Below are positions 1-8,341 of a stretch of DNA of 10,611 bases, piece after piece. Position 1 is the stretch's first letter. Each line of letters opens with the position of its first letter. The translations under genes were made by a program, and so were the position numbers. Under the pieces are notes generated by a model, which did no database searches, was not told where the DNA came from, and saw only the letters and a list, made by a program, of their open reading frames with translations. This DNA comes from an uncultured Lysobacteraceae bacterium (GTDB lineage: Bacteria; Pseudomonadota; Gammaproteobacteria; Xanthomonadales; Rhodanobacteraceae), in assembly GCA_946480705.1 (NCBI GenBank), contig CAMLLF010000071.1, positions 1 to 10,611 on the forward strand. Reading direction: 5' to 3'.

Positions 1-315
1 GACTTCGGTACCGGCTATTCCTCGCTCGATTCGTTCGCGTCCTCGCCGTTCGATGCGTTGAAGATCGACCGCAGCTTCGTGCGCGACATGGAAGCGAACC
101 GGCGCCATCGCGCGATCGTGCGCACGATCTCGGGCTTCGCCGAAGACCTCGGCCTGTCGCTGACTGCCGAAGGGGTCGAGACGCAGGCCCAGGCGGAACT
201 GCTGATGGCCATGGGCTGCGGCACCGCGCAGGGCTTTCTCTATGCGCCCGCGCTTGCGGCCGACGCGATGGAACAGGTGCTGGCCTCGGGTTCCGCGCTC
301 AAGCGCCGCGCCTGA
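1..315 (+). CDS. EAL-domain c-di-GMP phosphodiesterase, C-terminal part (5' end outside window)
   Basis: The reading frame is open from base 1 and stops at TGA 313-315, giving the last 104 residues of a longer protein. It matches the C-terminal third of an EAL domain, which hydrolyses cyclic di-GMP to pGpG. Visible motifs are DFGTGYSSL at the very start (loop-6 region with the metal-binding Asp), LKIDRSFV near residue 21, AEGVET near residue 56 (the conserved Glu) and CGTAQGFLYAPAL near residue 74, close to the usual QGFLF/Y...P ending. All motifs present look intact, so the visible part argues for an active enzyme. The EAL signature itself and any GGDEF, PAS or membrane domains lie upstream and cannot be judged. 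The protein ends about 20 residues after the last motif, as is normal. No functional link to serC downstream is evident. Confidence 0.9.
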   Translation, partial: DFGTGYSSLDSFASSPFDALKIDRSFVRDMEANRRHRAIVRTISGFAEDLGLSLTAEGVETQAQAELLMAMGCGTAQGFLYAPALAADAMEQVLASGSALKRRA

Positions 316-328
316 CGCGGTCCGCGTC
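314..328 (+). other. Short perfect dyad at the stop of the EAL gene
   Basis: GACGCGG and CCGCGTC flank a single T and overlap the TGA stop. The practical fold is a 6-bp GC stem with a 3-nt loop. No T-run follows, so it is not a canonical intrinsic terminator; it may still act as a weak 3' end. GC-rich DNA yields such dyads by chance. Confidence 0.3.
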
Positions 329-354
329 CTGCCTCGCGATATCACCGAATCGCC

Positions 355-383
355 CTGGCGTGCGCGCGTTCGCGCGGCATAAT
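355..383 (+). promoter_or_regulatory. Candidate sigma-70 promoter of serC
   Basis: CATAAT at 378-383 matches the -10 consensus at 5 of 6 positions. CTGGCG at 355-360, exactly 17 bp upstream, matches TTGACA at 3 of 6. Transcription would begin near 390, leaving a short leader with GGAG at 401-404 ahead of the TTG start at 413. The gap between the EAL stop and serC is under 100 bp and this is its best promoter-like site. The -10 is convincing by eye, the -35 weak. Confidence 0.5.
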
Positions 384-412
384 GCGGGACTCGTCGTCGC
401 GGAGCCGCTGCC

Positions 413-1495
413 TTGAGTCGTGGACACAATTTCAGCGCCGGCCCGGCCGCGCTGCCCGAAGCCGTGCTGCGCCGCGCGCAGGCGGAAATGCTCGACTGGG
501 GCGTCGCCGGCGCGTCGGTCATGGAGATCAGCCATCGCGGCAAGGAATTCATCGCGATGGCCGAGCAGGCCGAGGCCGACCTGCGCGAGCTGCTCGCGAT
601 TCCGGCGAACTACAAAGTGCTGTTCCTGCAGGGCGGGGCGACGCAGCAGTTCGCGCAGATTCCGATGAACCTCGCGCGCCGCGAGCAGCGCGTTGACTAC
701 GTCGTGACCGGCGACTGGGGCGAGAAGGCCGTGCGCGAAGCCGGTACGCTCGCGCGCGTGCACGTCGCCGCGAATTCGGCCGGCAACCGGCACACGGCGA
801 TTCCGCCGCGCGAGTCGTGGGATCTCGATCCGAATTCGGCCTACGTCCACTACACGCCGAACGAGACGATCCGCGGCGTGGAGTTCCTCGATATTCCCGA
901 TGTGGGCGACGTGCCGCTGATCGCCGACATGTCCTCGACCATCCTGTCGCGGCCGATCGACGTGTCGCGCTTCGGCCTCATCTATGCCGGCGCGCAGAAG
1001 AACATCGGCCCGTCCGGCATCGTCGTCGTGATCGTGCGCGAAGACCTGCTCGCGCGCTGCCCGGCCGACATGCCGAAGATCTTCAACTTCGCCGAGCACG
1101 CCGCGCAGGGCTCGATGCTGAACACGCCGAACACGTTCGGCTGGTATCTCGCCGGACTGATCTTCCAGTGGCTCAAGGCCGAAGGCGGCCTCGTCGAGAT
1201 GGAAGCGCGCAACCGGCGCAAGGCACAGACGCTGTACGGCTACATCGACGCGTCGGGCTTCTACGCGAACCCGGTCGATCCCGCCGCGCGCTCGTGGATG
1301 AACGTGCCTTTTACCTTGCGGCGCAGCGAACTCGATGCGGCGTTCCTGCAGGAATCCAAGGATGCGGGCCTGCTCGCCTTGAAGGGACACAAGCTCGTCG
1401 GCGGCATGCGCGCGTCGCTGTACAACGCCGTCTCGCAAGGCAGCGTCGATGCCCTCGTCGATTTCATGAAGGATTTCGCGCGGCGCAACGGATGA
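413..1495 (+). CDS. serC: Phosphoserine aminotransferase
   Basis: PLP-dependent class-V aminotransferase that converts 3-phosphohydroxypyruvate plus glutamate to O-phosphoserine and 2-oxoglutarate, the second step of serine synthesis. The family also acts on the equivalent 4-carbon intermediate in PLP synthesis. The 360-residue length is normal. The N terminus reads NFSAGPAALPEAVL, the family hallmark. QGGATQQFAQIP near residue 75 is the phosphate/PLP loop, and YAGAQKNIGPSG carries the Schiff-base lysine, K196. SMLNTPNTF and ALKGHKLVGGMRASLYNA are further family blocks. The start is TTG at 413: no ATG or GTG stands in frame just ahead of the conserved N terminus, and GGAG at 401-404 lies 8 nt upstream. 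The gene is convergent with the ABC-F gene, 46 bp away. serA, the preceding pathway step, lies about 1.8 kb downstream on the opposite strand, so the two are neighbours but not an operon. Confidence 0.97.
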   Translation: MSRGHNFSAGPAALPEAVLRRAQAEMLDWGVAGASVMEISHRGKEFIAMAEQAEADLRELLAIPANYKVLFLQGGATQQFAQIPMNLARREQRVDYVVTGDWGEKAVREAGTLARVHVAANSAGNRHTAIPPRESWDLDPNSAYVHYTPNETIRGVEFLDIPDVGDVPLIADMSSTILSRPIDVSRFGLIYAGAQKNIGPSGIVVVIVREDLLARCPADMPKIFNFAEHAAQGSMLNTPNTFGWYLAGLIFQWLKAEGGLVEMEARNRRKAQTLYGYIDASGFYANPVDPAARSWMNVPFTLRRSELDAAFLQESKDAGLLALKGHKLVGGMRASLYNAVSQGSVDALVDFMKDFARRNG

Positions 1496-1496
1496 C

Positions 1497-1527
1497 GGTT
1501 GGGCTTCGCCTGCGGCTCAGCCCCACC
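1497..1527. terminator. Dyad hairpin between convergent serC and ABC-F genes (possible bidirectional terminator)
   Basis: GGTTGGGCT at 1497-1505 pairs with AGCCCCACC at 1519-1527 with one mismatch. Inside is a symmetric TC/TC internal loop and a GCC/GGC stem closed by TGC. It begins 2 nt after the serC stop and ends 14 nt before the ABC-F stop, where a shared terminator would be expected. No T-run follows in either direction, so Rho-independent function is not assured. The TTGGGCTTCGCC...GGC...AGCCC style also resembles dispersed intergenic palindromes of GC-rich proteobacteria; that resemblance is from memory and untested. Confidence 0.5.
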
Positions 1528-1541
1528 TGCGTGTCTACCTG

Positions 1542-3137
<1,596 letters not shown>

Positions 3138-3158
3138 GAGGGCAGCGGAGAGTGAAGG

Positions 3159-3260
3159 GGAGTGAGAAAGGAGTGGAAGCCCGCCTCGGGGCTCGGCCAC
3201 TGGAGGCAAACGGCGAAGCTTAGCGGCTGACTTGGGCGGCTACCACTCTTTTCTCGCTCC
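3159..3260. repeat. 102-bp intergenic element bounded by imperfect 26-27 nt inverted repeats
   Basis: The left arm (3159-3185) begins GGAGTGAGAAAGGAGTGG. The right arm (3235-3260), read on the opposite strand, begins GGAGCGAGAAAAGAGTGG. Over their full length the arms differ at three bases and one single-base gap. The 49-nt centre is unrelated to the arms, and a smaller hairpin starts within the left arm (AGCCC 3178-3182 with GGGCT 3189-3193). The element fills most of the gap between the serA and ABC-F stop and start. Transcribed from serA it would form a long stem, purine-rich on the 5' side and pyrimidine-rich on the 3' side. It could be a non-autonomous mobile or REP/MITE-like repeat, or a 3'-end structure for serA. 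No transposase and no flanking target duplication were seen. Confidence 0.65.
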
Positions 3261-3273
3261 TCTCCCTTTTTCC

Positions 3274-4509
3274 TCAATAAAGGACGCGCGCCCTCAGCGT
3301 CCCCGGAATCGCCGCCAGCGCTTCCTTGAGTTCGGCGGCGCGCTCCTCCGGCATCGACACGTCGATGACGACGTAGCCGACGGCGGGATCGGTCTGCAGG
3401 TACTGGCCGTCGATATTGACGTTTTCGCGCGAGAACAGGTCGTTGATGCGCGAGAGCATGCCGGGCACGTTCTTGTGGATGTGCAGCAGGCGGCGGCTGT
3501 GCGGGTGCTCGGGCAGCGAGGCTTCGGGGAAGTTGACCGCCGACAGGGTCGAACCGTTGTCGCTGTAGCGCACGAGCTTGCTCGCGACCTCGATGCCGAT
3601 GTTGTCCTGCGCTTCGAGCGTGCTGCCGCCGATGTGCGGGGTCAGGATCACGTTGTCCATGCCGATCAGCGGCGAGACGAACGCGTCGTCGTTGCCCTTG
3701 GGCTCGACCGGGAACACGTCGACCGCGGCGCCGGACAGATGGCCGCTGCGCAGCGCCGCGGCGAGCGCGTCGATATCGACGACGGTGCCGCGCGATGCGT
3801 TGATGAGCGCGCTGCCGGCACGCATCCGCGAAATCTGTTCGGCATTCATCATGAGCTGCGTGGCCGGCGTCTCGGGCACGTGCAGCGTGACGACGTCGGC
3901 GCGGCCGAGCAGGTCGTTGAGGCTCAGCGCCGGGCGTGCGTTGCCGAGCGCAAGCTTGGTCTCGATGTCGTGGAAGATCACGCGCATGCCGAGCGCTTCG
4001 GCGAGCAGGCCGACCTGCGTGCCGATGTGGCCATAGCCGACGATGCCGAGCACCTTGTCGCGGACCTCGAAACTGCCCGCCGCGGATTTGGACCAGCCGC
4101 CGCGATGGCATTCGGCGTTTTTCTGCGGAATGCGCCGCATCAGCAGGATCGCCTCGGCAATCACGAGTTCGGCGACGCTGCGCGTATTGGAGTAAGGCGC
4201 GTTGAACACGGGTACGCCGGACGCCTTTGCGGCGGCGAGATCGACCTGGTTCGTGCCGATGCAGAAACAGCCGACCGCGATCAGGCGCTTGGCCTGTTCG
4301 AGCACGTCGGCGGTCAGCTGGGTGCGCGAACGGATGCCGATCAGATGGGCTTCGGCGATGCGGCGCTTGAGTTCGTCCTCGGGCAGCGACTTCTCGTGGA
4401 ATTCGATCTGCGTGTATCCGGCGTTCTGGAATGTTTCGACGGCGCTGCGGCTGACGCCTTCGAGCAACAACACGCGGATGTCCTGTTTCGGGTAAGACGT
4501 CTTCTTCAT
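3274..4509 (-). CDS. serA: D-3-phosphoglycerate dehydrogenase with regulatory ACT domain
   Basis: Oxidises 3-phosphoglycerate to 3-phosphohydroxypyruvate with NAD+, the first committed step of serine synthesis. The 411 residues align almost without gaps to E. coli SerA (410). The substrate-binding domain contains GCFCIGTNQVDL (80-91) and FNAPYSNTRSVAE (102-114). The Rossmann domain has GYGHIGTQ (158-165). The catalytic Arg-Glu-His set is R240 in INASRGTVVD, E269 and H292 in TPHIGGST. The C-terminal ACT domain (about 340-411) keeps the residues that bind the serine inhibitor in E. coli: H345, N347 and N365. Feedback inhibition by serine is therefore expected. E. coli SerA can also reduce 2-oxoglutarate to D-2-hydroxyglutarate, which is relevant because the divergent neighbour looks like D-2-hydroxyglutarate dehydrogenase. 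The ATG at 4509 fits the family N terminus; no clear Shine-Dalgarno is visible. A candidate promoter lies 65-93 bp upstream. Confidence 0.97.
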   Translation of the reverse strand: MKKTSYPKQDIRVLLLEGVSRSAVETFQNAGYTQIEFHEKSLPEDELKRRIAEAHLIGIRSRTQLTADVLEQAKRLIAVGCFCIGTNQVDLAAAKASGVPVFNAPYSNTRSVAELVIAEAILLMRRIPQKNAECHRGGWSKSAAGSFEVRDKVLGIVGYGHIGTQVGLLAEALGMRVIFHDIETKLALGNARPALSLNDLLGRADVVTLHVPETPATQLMMNAEQISRMRAGSALINASRGTVVDIDALAAALRSGHLSGAAVDVFPVEPKGNDDAFVSPLIGMDNVILTPHIGGSTLEAQDNIGIEVASKLVRYSDNGSTLSAVNFPEASLPEHPHSRRLLHIHKNVPGMLSRINDLFSRENVNIDGQYLQTDPAVGYVVIDVSMPEERAAELKEALAAIPGTLRARVLY

Positions 4510-4573
4510 TGTTTGATCGCGTCAGGAAATTGGGGTAGGCGCGGCAGCCGTTCTCGGTTCGCGGCGAAACGGA

Positions 4574-4602
4574 ACTATGCCCGTCGGGCCAGTGTGCCGC
4601 AA
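4574..4602 (-). promoter_or_regulatory. Candidate sigma-70 promoter of serA
   Basis: Read on the - strand, TTGCGG (4602-4597) and CATAGT (4579-4574) are separated by 17 bp; they match the -35 at 3 of 6 and the -10 at 4 of 6. Transcription would begin near 4567, giving a leader of about 57 nt. Two palindromes overlap it: GCCCG-T-CGGGC (4579-4589) in the spacer, and the larger dyad at 4589-4613 that encloses the -35. Assigned by eye, so moderate-to-low confidence. Confidence 0.4.
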
Positions 4603-4613
4603 TGCAACACTGG
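4589..4613. promoter_or_regulatory. Dyad operator candidate in the serA/dehydrogenase divergent region (T-N11-A form)
   Basis: CCAGTGT (4589-4595) and ACACTGG (4607-4613) are perfect 7-bp inverted repeats separated by 11 nt. A T-N11-A dyad is the classic binding-site form of LysR-type regulators. It covers the -35 of the candidate serA promoter. On the other strand it lies just upstream of GCTAAT (4617-4622), a possible -10 for the dehydrogenase gene whose -35 is poor. One factor could thus influence both genes. No regulator gene is present in the window. Confidence 0.4.
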
Positions 4614-4665
4614 ACGGCTAATGCCATCACTGGCAGGCTCGCCCGACCCTGTGAGACGAGCCCGC

Positions 4666-6048
4666 ATGAACACGTCCGCCCTTGACGCGCTGCGCCAATC
4701 CTTGCCCTCGCTGAAGCTGTCCGCCGATCCCGGCGATCTCGAGCACTACGGCCGCGACTGGACGCGGCGCTGGACGCCGGCGCCGCTCGCGATTGCGTTG
4801 CCCGCCGACACTGCCGAAGTGCAGGGCATCGTGCGCTGGGCCAACGCGCACGGCATCGCGCTCGTGCCGTCGGGCGGACGCACGGGACTGTCCGGCGGCG
4901 CGGTCGCCGCCAACGGCGAACTCGTCGTCAGCCTCGAACGCATGAATCGCGTGCTCGCGTTCGACGCGGTCGACCGCACCTTGACCGTACAGCCGGGCAT
5001 TGCGCTCGAGGCGGTGCACAATGCGGCGCGCGAGCAGGGCCTGATCTATCCGGTCGATTTCGGCGCGCGCGGCTCGTGCCAGATCGGCGGCAACGTCGCG
5101 ACGAACGCCGGCGGCATCCGCGTGATTCGCTACGGAAATACGCGCAACTGGATTGCCGGGCTGAAGGTCATAACGGGGAAGGGCGAACTGCTCGATCTCA
5201 ATCGCGCGCTGGTCAAGAACGCGACGGGCTACGACCTGCGCCATCTGTTCGTCGGATCCGAAGGCACGCTCGGCATCGTCGTCGAAGCGACGCTCGCGCT
5301 GACCGACCCGCCGCCGCCGTCGCAGGTGCTGCTGTTCGCCGTGCCGCACATGGATGCGCTGATGCAGGTGTTCGGTGCCTGCCGCGCGCGCCTGGCCCTG
5401 AGCGCGTTCGAGTTCTTCACCGACCGCGCGCTGCATCACGTCACCGCGCACGGCGCGCAGAACCCGTTCGCGGAAGTTTCGCCGTATTACGTCGTCACCG
5501 AATTCGATGCGGCCGACGAAACGCAGCAGAACGAAGCGCTCGCGGTGTTCGAACACTGTCTCGAAAGCGGCTGGGTCACCGACGGCGTCGTCAGCCGGAG
5601 CGAGGCGCAGGCCAGGAGTCTCTGGCGCCTGCGCGAAGGCATCACCGAAAGCCTTTCGCCGCACAAGCCGTACAAGAACGACATTTCCGTACGGATCGCC
5701 GCCGTGCCGGTGTTCCTGCGCGACATGCAGGCGCTGCTGTCGCACGAATATCCCGAGTTCGACGTGGTCTGGTTCGGCCATATCGGCGACGGCAATCTGC
5801 ACATCAACATCGTCAAGCCCGAAGGCGCCGACTATGCCGCCTTCATCGCCGAGTGCGAACGCGTCACCGAACTGATGTGCGACGTGCTGATGCGCCATGG
5901 GGGCAGCATCTCGGCCGAGCACGGCATCGGCCTCGTCAAGAAGCCGTACCTGCACAGCGCGCGCAGCGCCGAGGAAATCGCGCTGATGGGCGGCATCCGC
6001 CGCGTGCTCGATCCGAACGGCGTGATGAATCCCGGCAAGCTTTTCTAG
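4666..6048 (+). CDS. FAD-linked dehydrogenase, probable D-2-hydroxyglutarate dehydrogenase
   Basis: Flavoenzyme of the GlcD/Dld/D2HGDH family (460 residues), expected in the cytosol or on the inner membrane face. It would oxidise a D-2-hydroxy acid and pass electrons on, probably via electron-transfer flavoprotein. The N-terminal PCMH-type FAD domain shows PSGGRTGLSGGAV (68-80), GSCQIGGNVATNAGG (136-150) and FVGSEGTLGIV (195-205). The C-terminal oxidase domain has GHIGDGNLHIN with H372 and H379, and SAEHGIG with E418, the His-His-Glu metal site of D-2-hydroxyglutarate dehydrogenases. R323, T327 and K337 in WRLREGIT...YKND match their substrate-binding residues. Context supports the call: Pseudomonas D2HGDH is also encoded beside serA and removes D-2-hydroxyglutarate formed by SerA. 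Glycolate or D-lactate dehydrogenase is the alternative. The ATG at 4666 gives a normal N terminus; an in-frame ATG at 4621 would overlap the presumed promoter. The ribosome site is weak. Confidence 0.85.
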   Translation: MNTSALDALRQSLPSLKLSADPGDLEHYGRDWTRRWTPAPLAIALPADTAEVQGIVRWANAHGIALVPSGGRTGLSGGAVAANGELVVSLERMNRVLAFDAVDRTLTVQPGIALEAVHNAAREQGLIYPVDFGARGSCQIGGNVATNAGGIRVIRYGNTRNWIAGLKVITGKGELLDLNRALVKNATGYDLRHLFVGSEGTLGIVVEATLALTDPPPPSQVLLFAVPHMDALMQVFGACRARLALSAFEFFTDRALHHVTAHGAQNPFAEVSPYYVVTEFDAADETQQNEALAVFEHCLESGWVTDGVVSRSEAQARSLWRLREGITESLSPHKPYKNDISVRIAAVPVFLRDMQALLSHEYPEFDVVWFGHIGDGNLHINIVKPEGADYAAFIAECERVTELMCDVLMRHGGSISAEHGIGLVKKPYLHSARSAEEIALMGGIRRVLDPNGVMNPGKLF

Positions 6049-6125
6049 TGCGCCATATCGCGCAATCACATATCCGCCGCTGCGCCCAACTCGCATAAGC
6101 TCAGGCGCTGGACTACGGAAGTGCA

Positions 6126-7226
6126 ATGAACGCAGACGAACAACCGCCGCCGCTGGACCTCGTACAGACCCGCGCACGCATCGACGCGATCGATCGCGAC
6201 ATCCAGCAGCTCATCGCCGAACGCGCGCGCTGGGCGCAGCAGGTCGGCAGGGCCAAGGGCGAGCTCAAGGCCGCCGTCGACTACTACCGGCCCGAGCGCG
6301 AGGCGCAAGTGCTGCGCATGGTCGTCGACCGCAACGCGGGCCCGCTCAGCAACGAAGAGATGGTGAGGCTGTTCCGCGAGATCATGTCGGCCTGCCTCGC
6401 GCAGCAGGAACCGCTGAAGATCGGCTTCCTCGGCCCCGAAGGCACGTTCAGCCAGCAGGCCGTGCTCAAGCATTTCGGCCATTCGATCAAGGGGCTGCCG
6501 CTCGCGACGATCGACGAGGTGTTCCAGGAAGTCGCCGCGGGCAGCGCCGATTTCGGTGTCGTGCCGATCGAGAATTCGAGCGAAGGCACGGTGAATTCCT
6601 CGCTCGACCTGTTCGTGACCTCGCCGCTGAAGATCTGCGGCGAAATCGAACTGCGCGTGCACCAGCACCTGCTTTCGCGCACGACGCGCCTGGAAGACAT
6701 CGAGCGCGTCTATTCGCATCCGCAGTCGCTCGGCCAGTGCAAGGCGTGGCTGCGCGCTAACCTGCCGAAGGCCGAGCGCATTCCAGTGTCGAGCAATGCC
6801 GAGGCCGCGCGGCGCGCGCGCACCGCGGACGATGCGGCGGCGATCGCCGGCGAGACCGCCGCGCACATCTACGGCCTCAAGGTGCTTGCGCGCCAGATCG
6901 AGGACCGGCCCGACAACACGACGCGCTTCTTCGTGATCGGCCGCGAGTTGTTCCCGCCGTCGGGCCACGACAAGACGTCGCTGCTGATGTCGGTCAAGGA
7001 CAAGCCCGGCGCGCTCTACGAACTGCTGACGCCGTTCGCTGATCAGGGCCTTTCGATGACCAAGATCGAATCGCGTCCGGCGCGGACGGGAAAATGGGAA
7101 TATGTGTTCTTCGTCGAGATCGAGGGCCATGTCGCCGACGTGCGCGTCGCCGCGGCGATCGAACTCGCGAGCGCGCGCGCGGCCGAGGTGAAGGTGCTCG
7201 GCTCCTATCCGGTGGCGCTGCTGTGA
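6126..7226 (+). CDS. pheA: Bifunctional chorismate mutase / prephenate dehydratase
   Basis: Converts chorismate to prephenate and then to phenylpyruvate for phenylalanine synthesis. The 366 residues match Pseudomonas-type PheA end to end. The N-terminal AroQ-type mutase domain (about 10-95) keeps R16, R33, K44 and R58-E59 in YYRPEREAQVL, equivalent to E. coli R11, R28, K39 and R51-E52. The dehydratase domain (about 97-275) has GFLGPEGTFSQQA, PIENSSEGTVN and TTRF with the catalytic-region T266. The C-terminal ACT domain (about 281-360) has GALYELL and the IESRP motif, which form the phenylalanine inhibitor site in homologues, so feedback inhibition is expected. The start has GGAAG at 6117-6121, 4 nt upstream. 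The gene lies 77 bp after the dehydrogenase gene, too little for an obvious pheL-style attenuator, and none was seen. Its TGA overlaps the GTG of the next gene by 4 bp. Confidence 0.97.
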   Translation: MNADEQPPPLDLVQTRARIDAIDRDIQQLIAERARWAQQVGRAKGELKAAVDYYRPEREAQVLRMVVDRNAGPLSNEEMVRLFREIMSACLAQQEPLKIGFLGPEGTFSQQAVLKHFGHSIKGLPLATIDEVFQEVAAGSADFGVVPIENSSEGTVNSSLDLFVTSPLKICGEIELRVHQHLLSRTTRLEDIERVYSHPQSLGQCKAWLRANLPKAERIPVSSNAEAARRARTADDAAAIAGETAAHIYGLKVLARQIEDRPDNTTRFFVIGRELFPPSGHDKTSLLMSVKDKPGALYELLTPFADQGLSMTKIESRPARTGKWEYVFFVEIEGHVADVRVAAAIELASARAAEVKVLGSYPVALL

Positions 7227-8341
7227 ACGGGGACGTCGCGCGTCTGGCCAACACAGCGCTGAGCAAGCTGCGCGCGTACGACCCGGGTCACGATCTGCCG
7301 GCGCTGCGCGAGCAGTACGGCGAGCGTCTGGTCGAACTCGGCTCGAACGAAACCTCGCTCGGTGCGAGTCCGCGCGTTGCGCAAGCGATCGCGGCGGCAT
7401 TGCCCGAGATATATCGCTATCCGGATCCAAAAGGCGGCGCACTCAAGCGCGCGCTGGCGGCGCAGCTCGACGTCGATCCGGTGCAGATCGCGCTCGGCAA
7501 CGGTTCGCACGAACTGCTGATGCTCATCGCGCAGTGTTTCGCCGACGCGAAAACGTCGGTCGTCTATTCGCAGTATGGTTTCGCTGTGTTCGCGATCGGC
7601 ACGGCTGCGGCCGGCGCGCAGGCGATCTGCGTACCGGCGTTGCCGGCTGATCACGTCGACGCACCGCTGGGCCATGACCTCGACGCCATGGCTGCAGCCG
7701 TGCGGCCGGACACGCGGCTGCTGTACGTCGCGAACCCGAACAACCCCACGGGAACCTGGTTCGACGATGCTGCGCTCGATCGTTTCCTGGCCGGATTGCC
7801 GGCGCACGTCGTCGTCGTGGTCGACGAAGCCTACGCCGAATACGTGACCGAGCCCGGTACGAGTTCGGCGGTGCGCCTGCTGCGGCGGGGCTGCGCGCGG
7901 CACGACAATCTGATCGTCACGCGCACGTTCTCCAAGGCCTATGCGCTGGCCGGACTGCGCGTGGGCTACGCGGTCGGTTCGGCCGACGCGATCGCAGTGA
8001 TCGAGCGTCTGCGCGAATCCTTCAACGTCAACAGCCTCGCGCTGGTTGCGGCGGAGGCAGCACTCGCCGACACCGCCCATGCGCGACGCATCCGCGACGA
8101 GACGGCGAGCGAACGCGAATGGCTCGCGGCGCGGCTGCGCGCACGCGGCCTGCGCGTGTTTCCGTCGCAGACGAATTTCCTGCTCATCGATTTCGCGCGC
8201 GATGCGCGCGAGGTCGAGGCGCAACTGTTCTCGCATGCCGTGGTCGTGCGTCCGATGGCCGGCTACGGCCTGCCGACCTGCCTGCGCATCAGCGTCGGCA
8301 CGCGCGGCGAAAGCGAGCGCCTGCTGGAGGCACTGGCATGA
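7223..8341 (+). CDS. hisC: HisC-family aminotransferase (histidinol-phosphate / aromatic aminotransferase)
   Basis: PLP-dependent class I/II aminotransferase, 372 residues. Signature blocks are GSNETSLGASPRV near residue 34, YRYPDPKGGALK (about 67-78), NPNNPTG (PLP-phosphate region), VDEAYAEY (Asp and Tyr to PLP) and RTFSKAYALAGLRVGY with Schiff-base K238, followed by a C-terminal RISVGTRGES block with the substrate-carboxylate Arg. The family transaminates histidinol phosphate, but copies lying between pheA and aroA, as in pseudomonads (hisC2), are thought to act on phenylpyruvate and hydroxyphenylpyruvate. The neighbours favour the aromatic role; sequence alone does not settle specificity. 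The GTG start at 7223 overlaps the pheA stop (GTGA), with GGTGG at 7211-7215 as ribosome site, so translational coupling is likely. The ATGA overlap with aroA repeats the arrangement. Start choice is well supported because upstream frame runs inside pheA. Confidence 0.93.
   Translation: MNGDVARLANTALSKLRAYDPGHDLPALREQYGERLVELGSNETSLGASPRVAQAIAAALPEIYRYPDPKGGALKRALAAQLDVDPVQIALGNGSHELLMLIAQCFADAKTSVVYSQYGFAVFAIGTAAAGAQAICVPALPADHVDAPLGHDLDAMAAAVRPDTRLLYVANPNNPTGTWFDDAALDRFLAGLPAHVVVVVDEAYAEYVTEPGTSSAVRLLRRGCARHDNLIVTRTFSKAYALAGLRVGYAVGSADAIAVIERLRESFNVNSLALVAAEAALADTAHARRIRDETASEREWLAARLRARGLRVFPSQTNFLLIDFARDAREVEAQLFSHAVVVRPMAGYGLPTCLRISVGTRGESERLLEALA

Noticed and set aside
363..376. CGCGCG-TT-CGCGCG palindrome upstream of serC
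   Set aside because: Simple CG alternation is common in this DNA; no independent reason to call it an operator.
3138..3209. Upstream ATG at 3209 for the ABC-F gene
   Set aside because: It adds 24 residues encoded by the inverted-repeat element; family alignment starts at the ATG at 3137.
3232..4665. Long + strand extension of the FAD dehydrogenase frame, open from 3232, and the ATG at 4621
   Set aside because: The extension is antisense to serA, and the 4621 start overlaps likely promoter elements; FAD dehydrogenase homologues begin near 4666.
6049..6125. Possible pheL-type leader peptide and attenuator before pheA, and a CATAAG -10
   Set aside because: No short Phe-rich frame, no alternative stems with T-run and no matching -35 in the 77-bp gap; the TGCGC/GCGCA dyad after the stop is only 5 bp.
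8119..8337. Extended aroA frame starting inside hisC
   Set aside because: The family N terminus and a GGAGG site 7 nt upstream fix the start at 8338.
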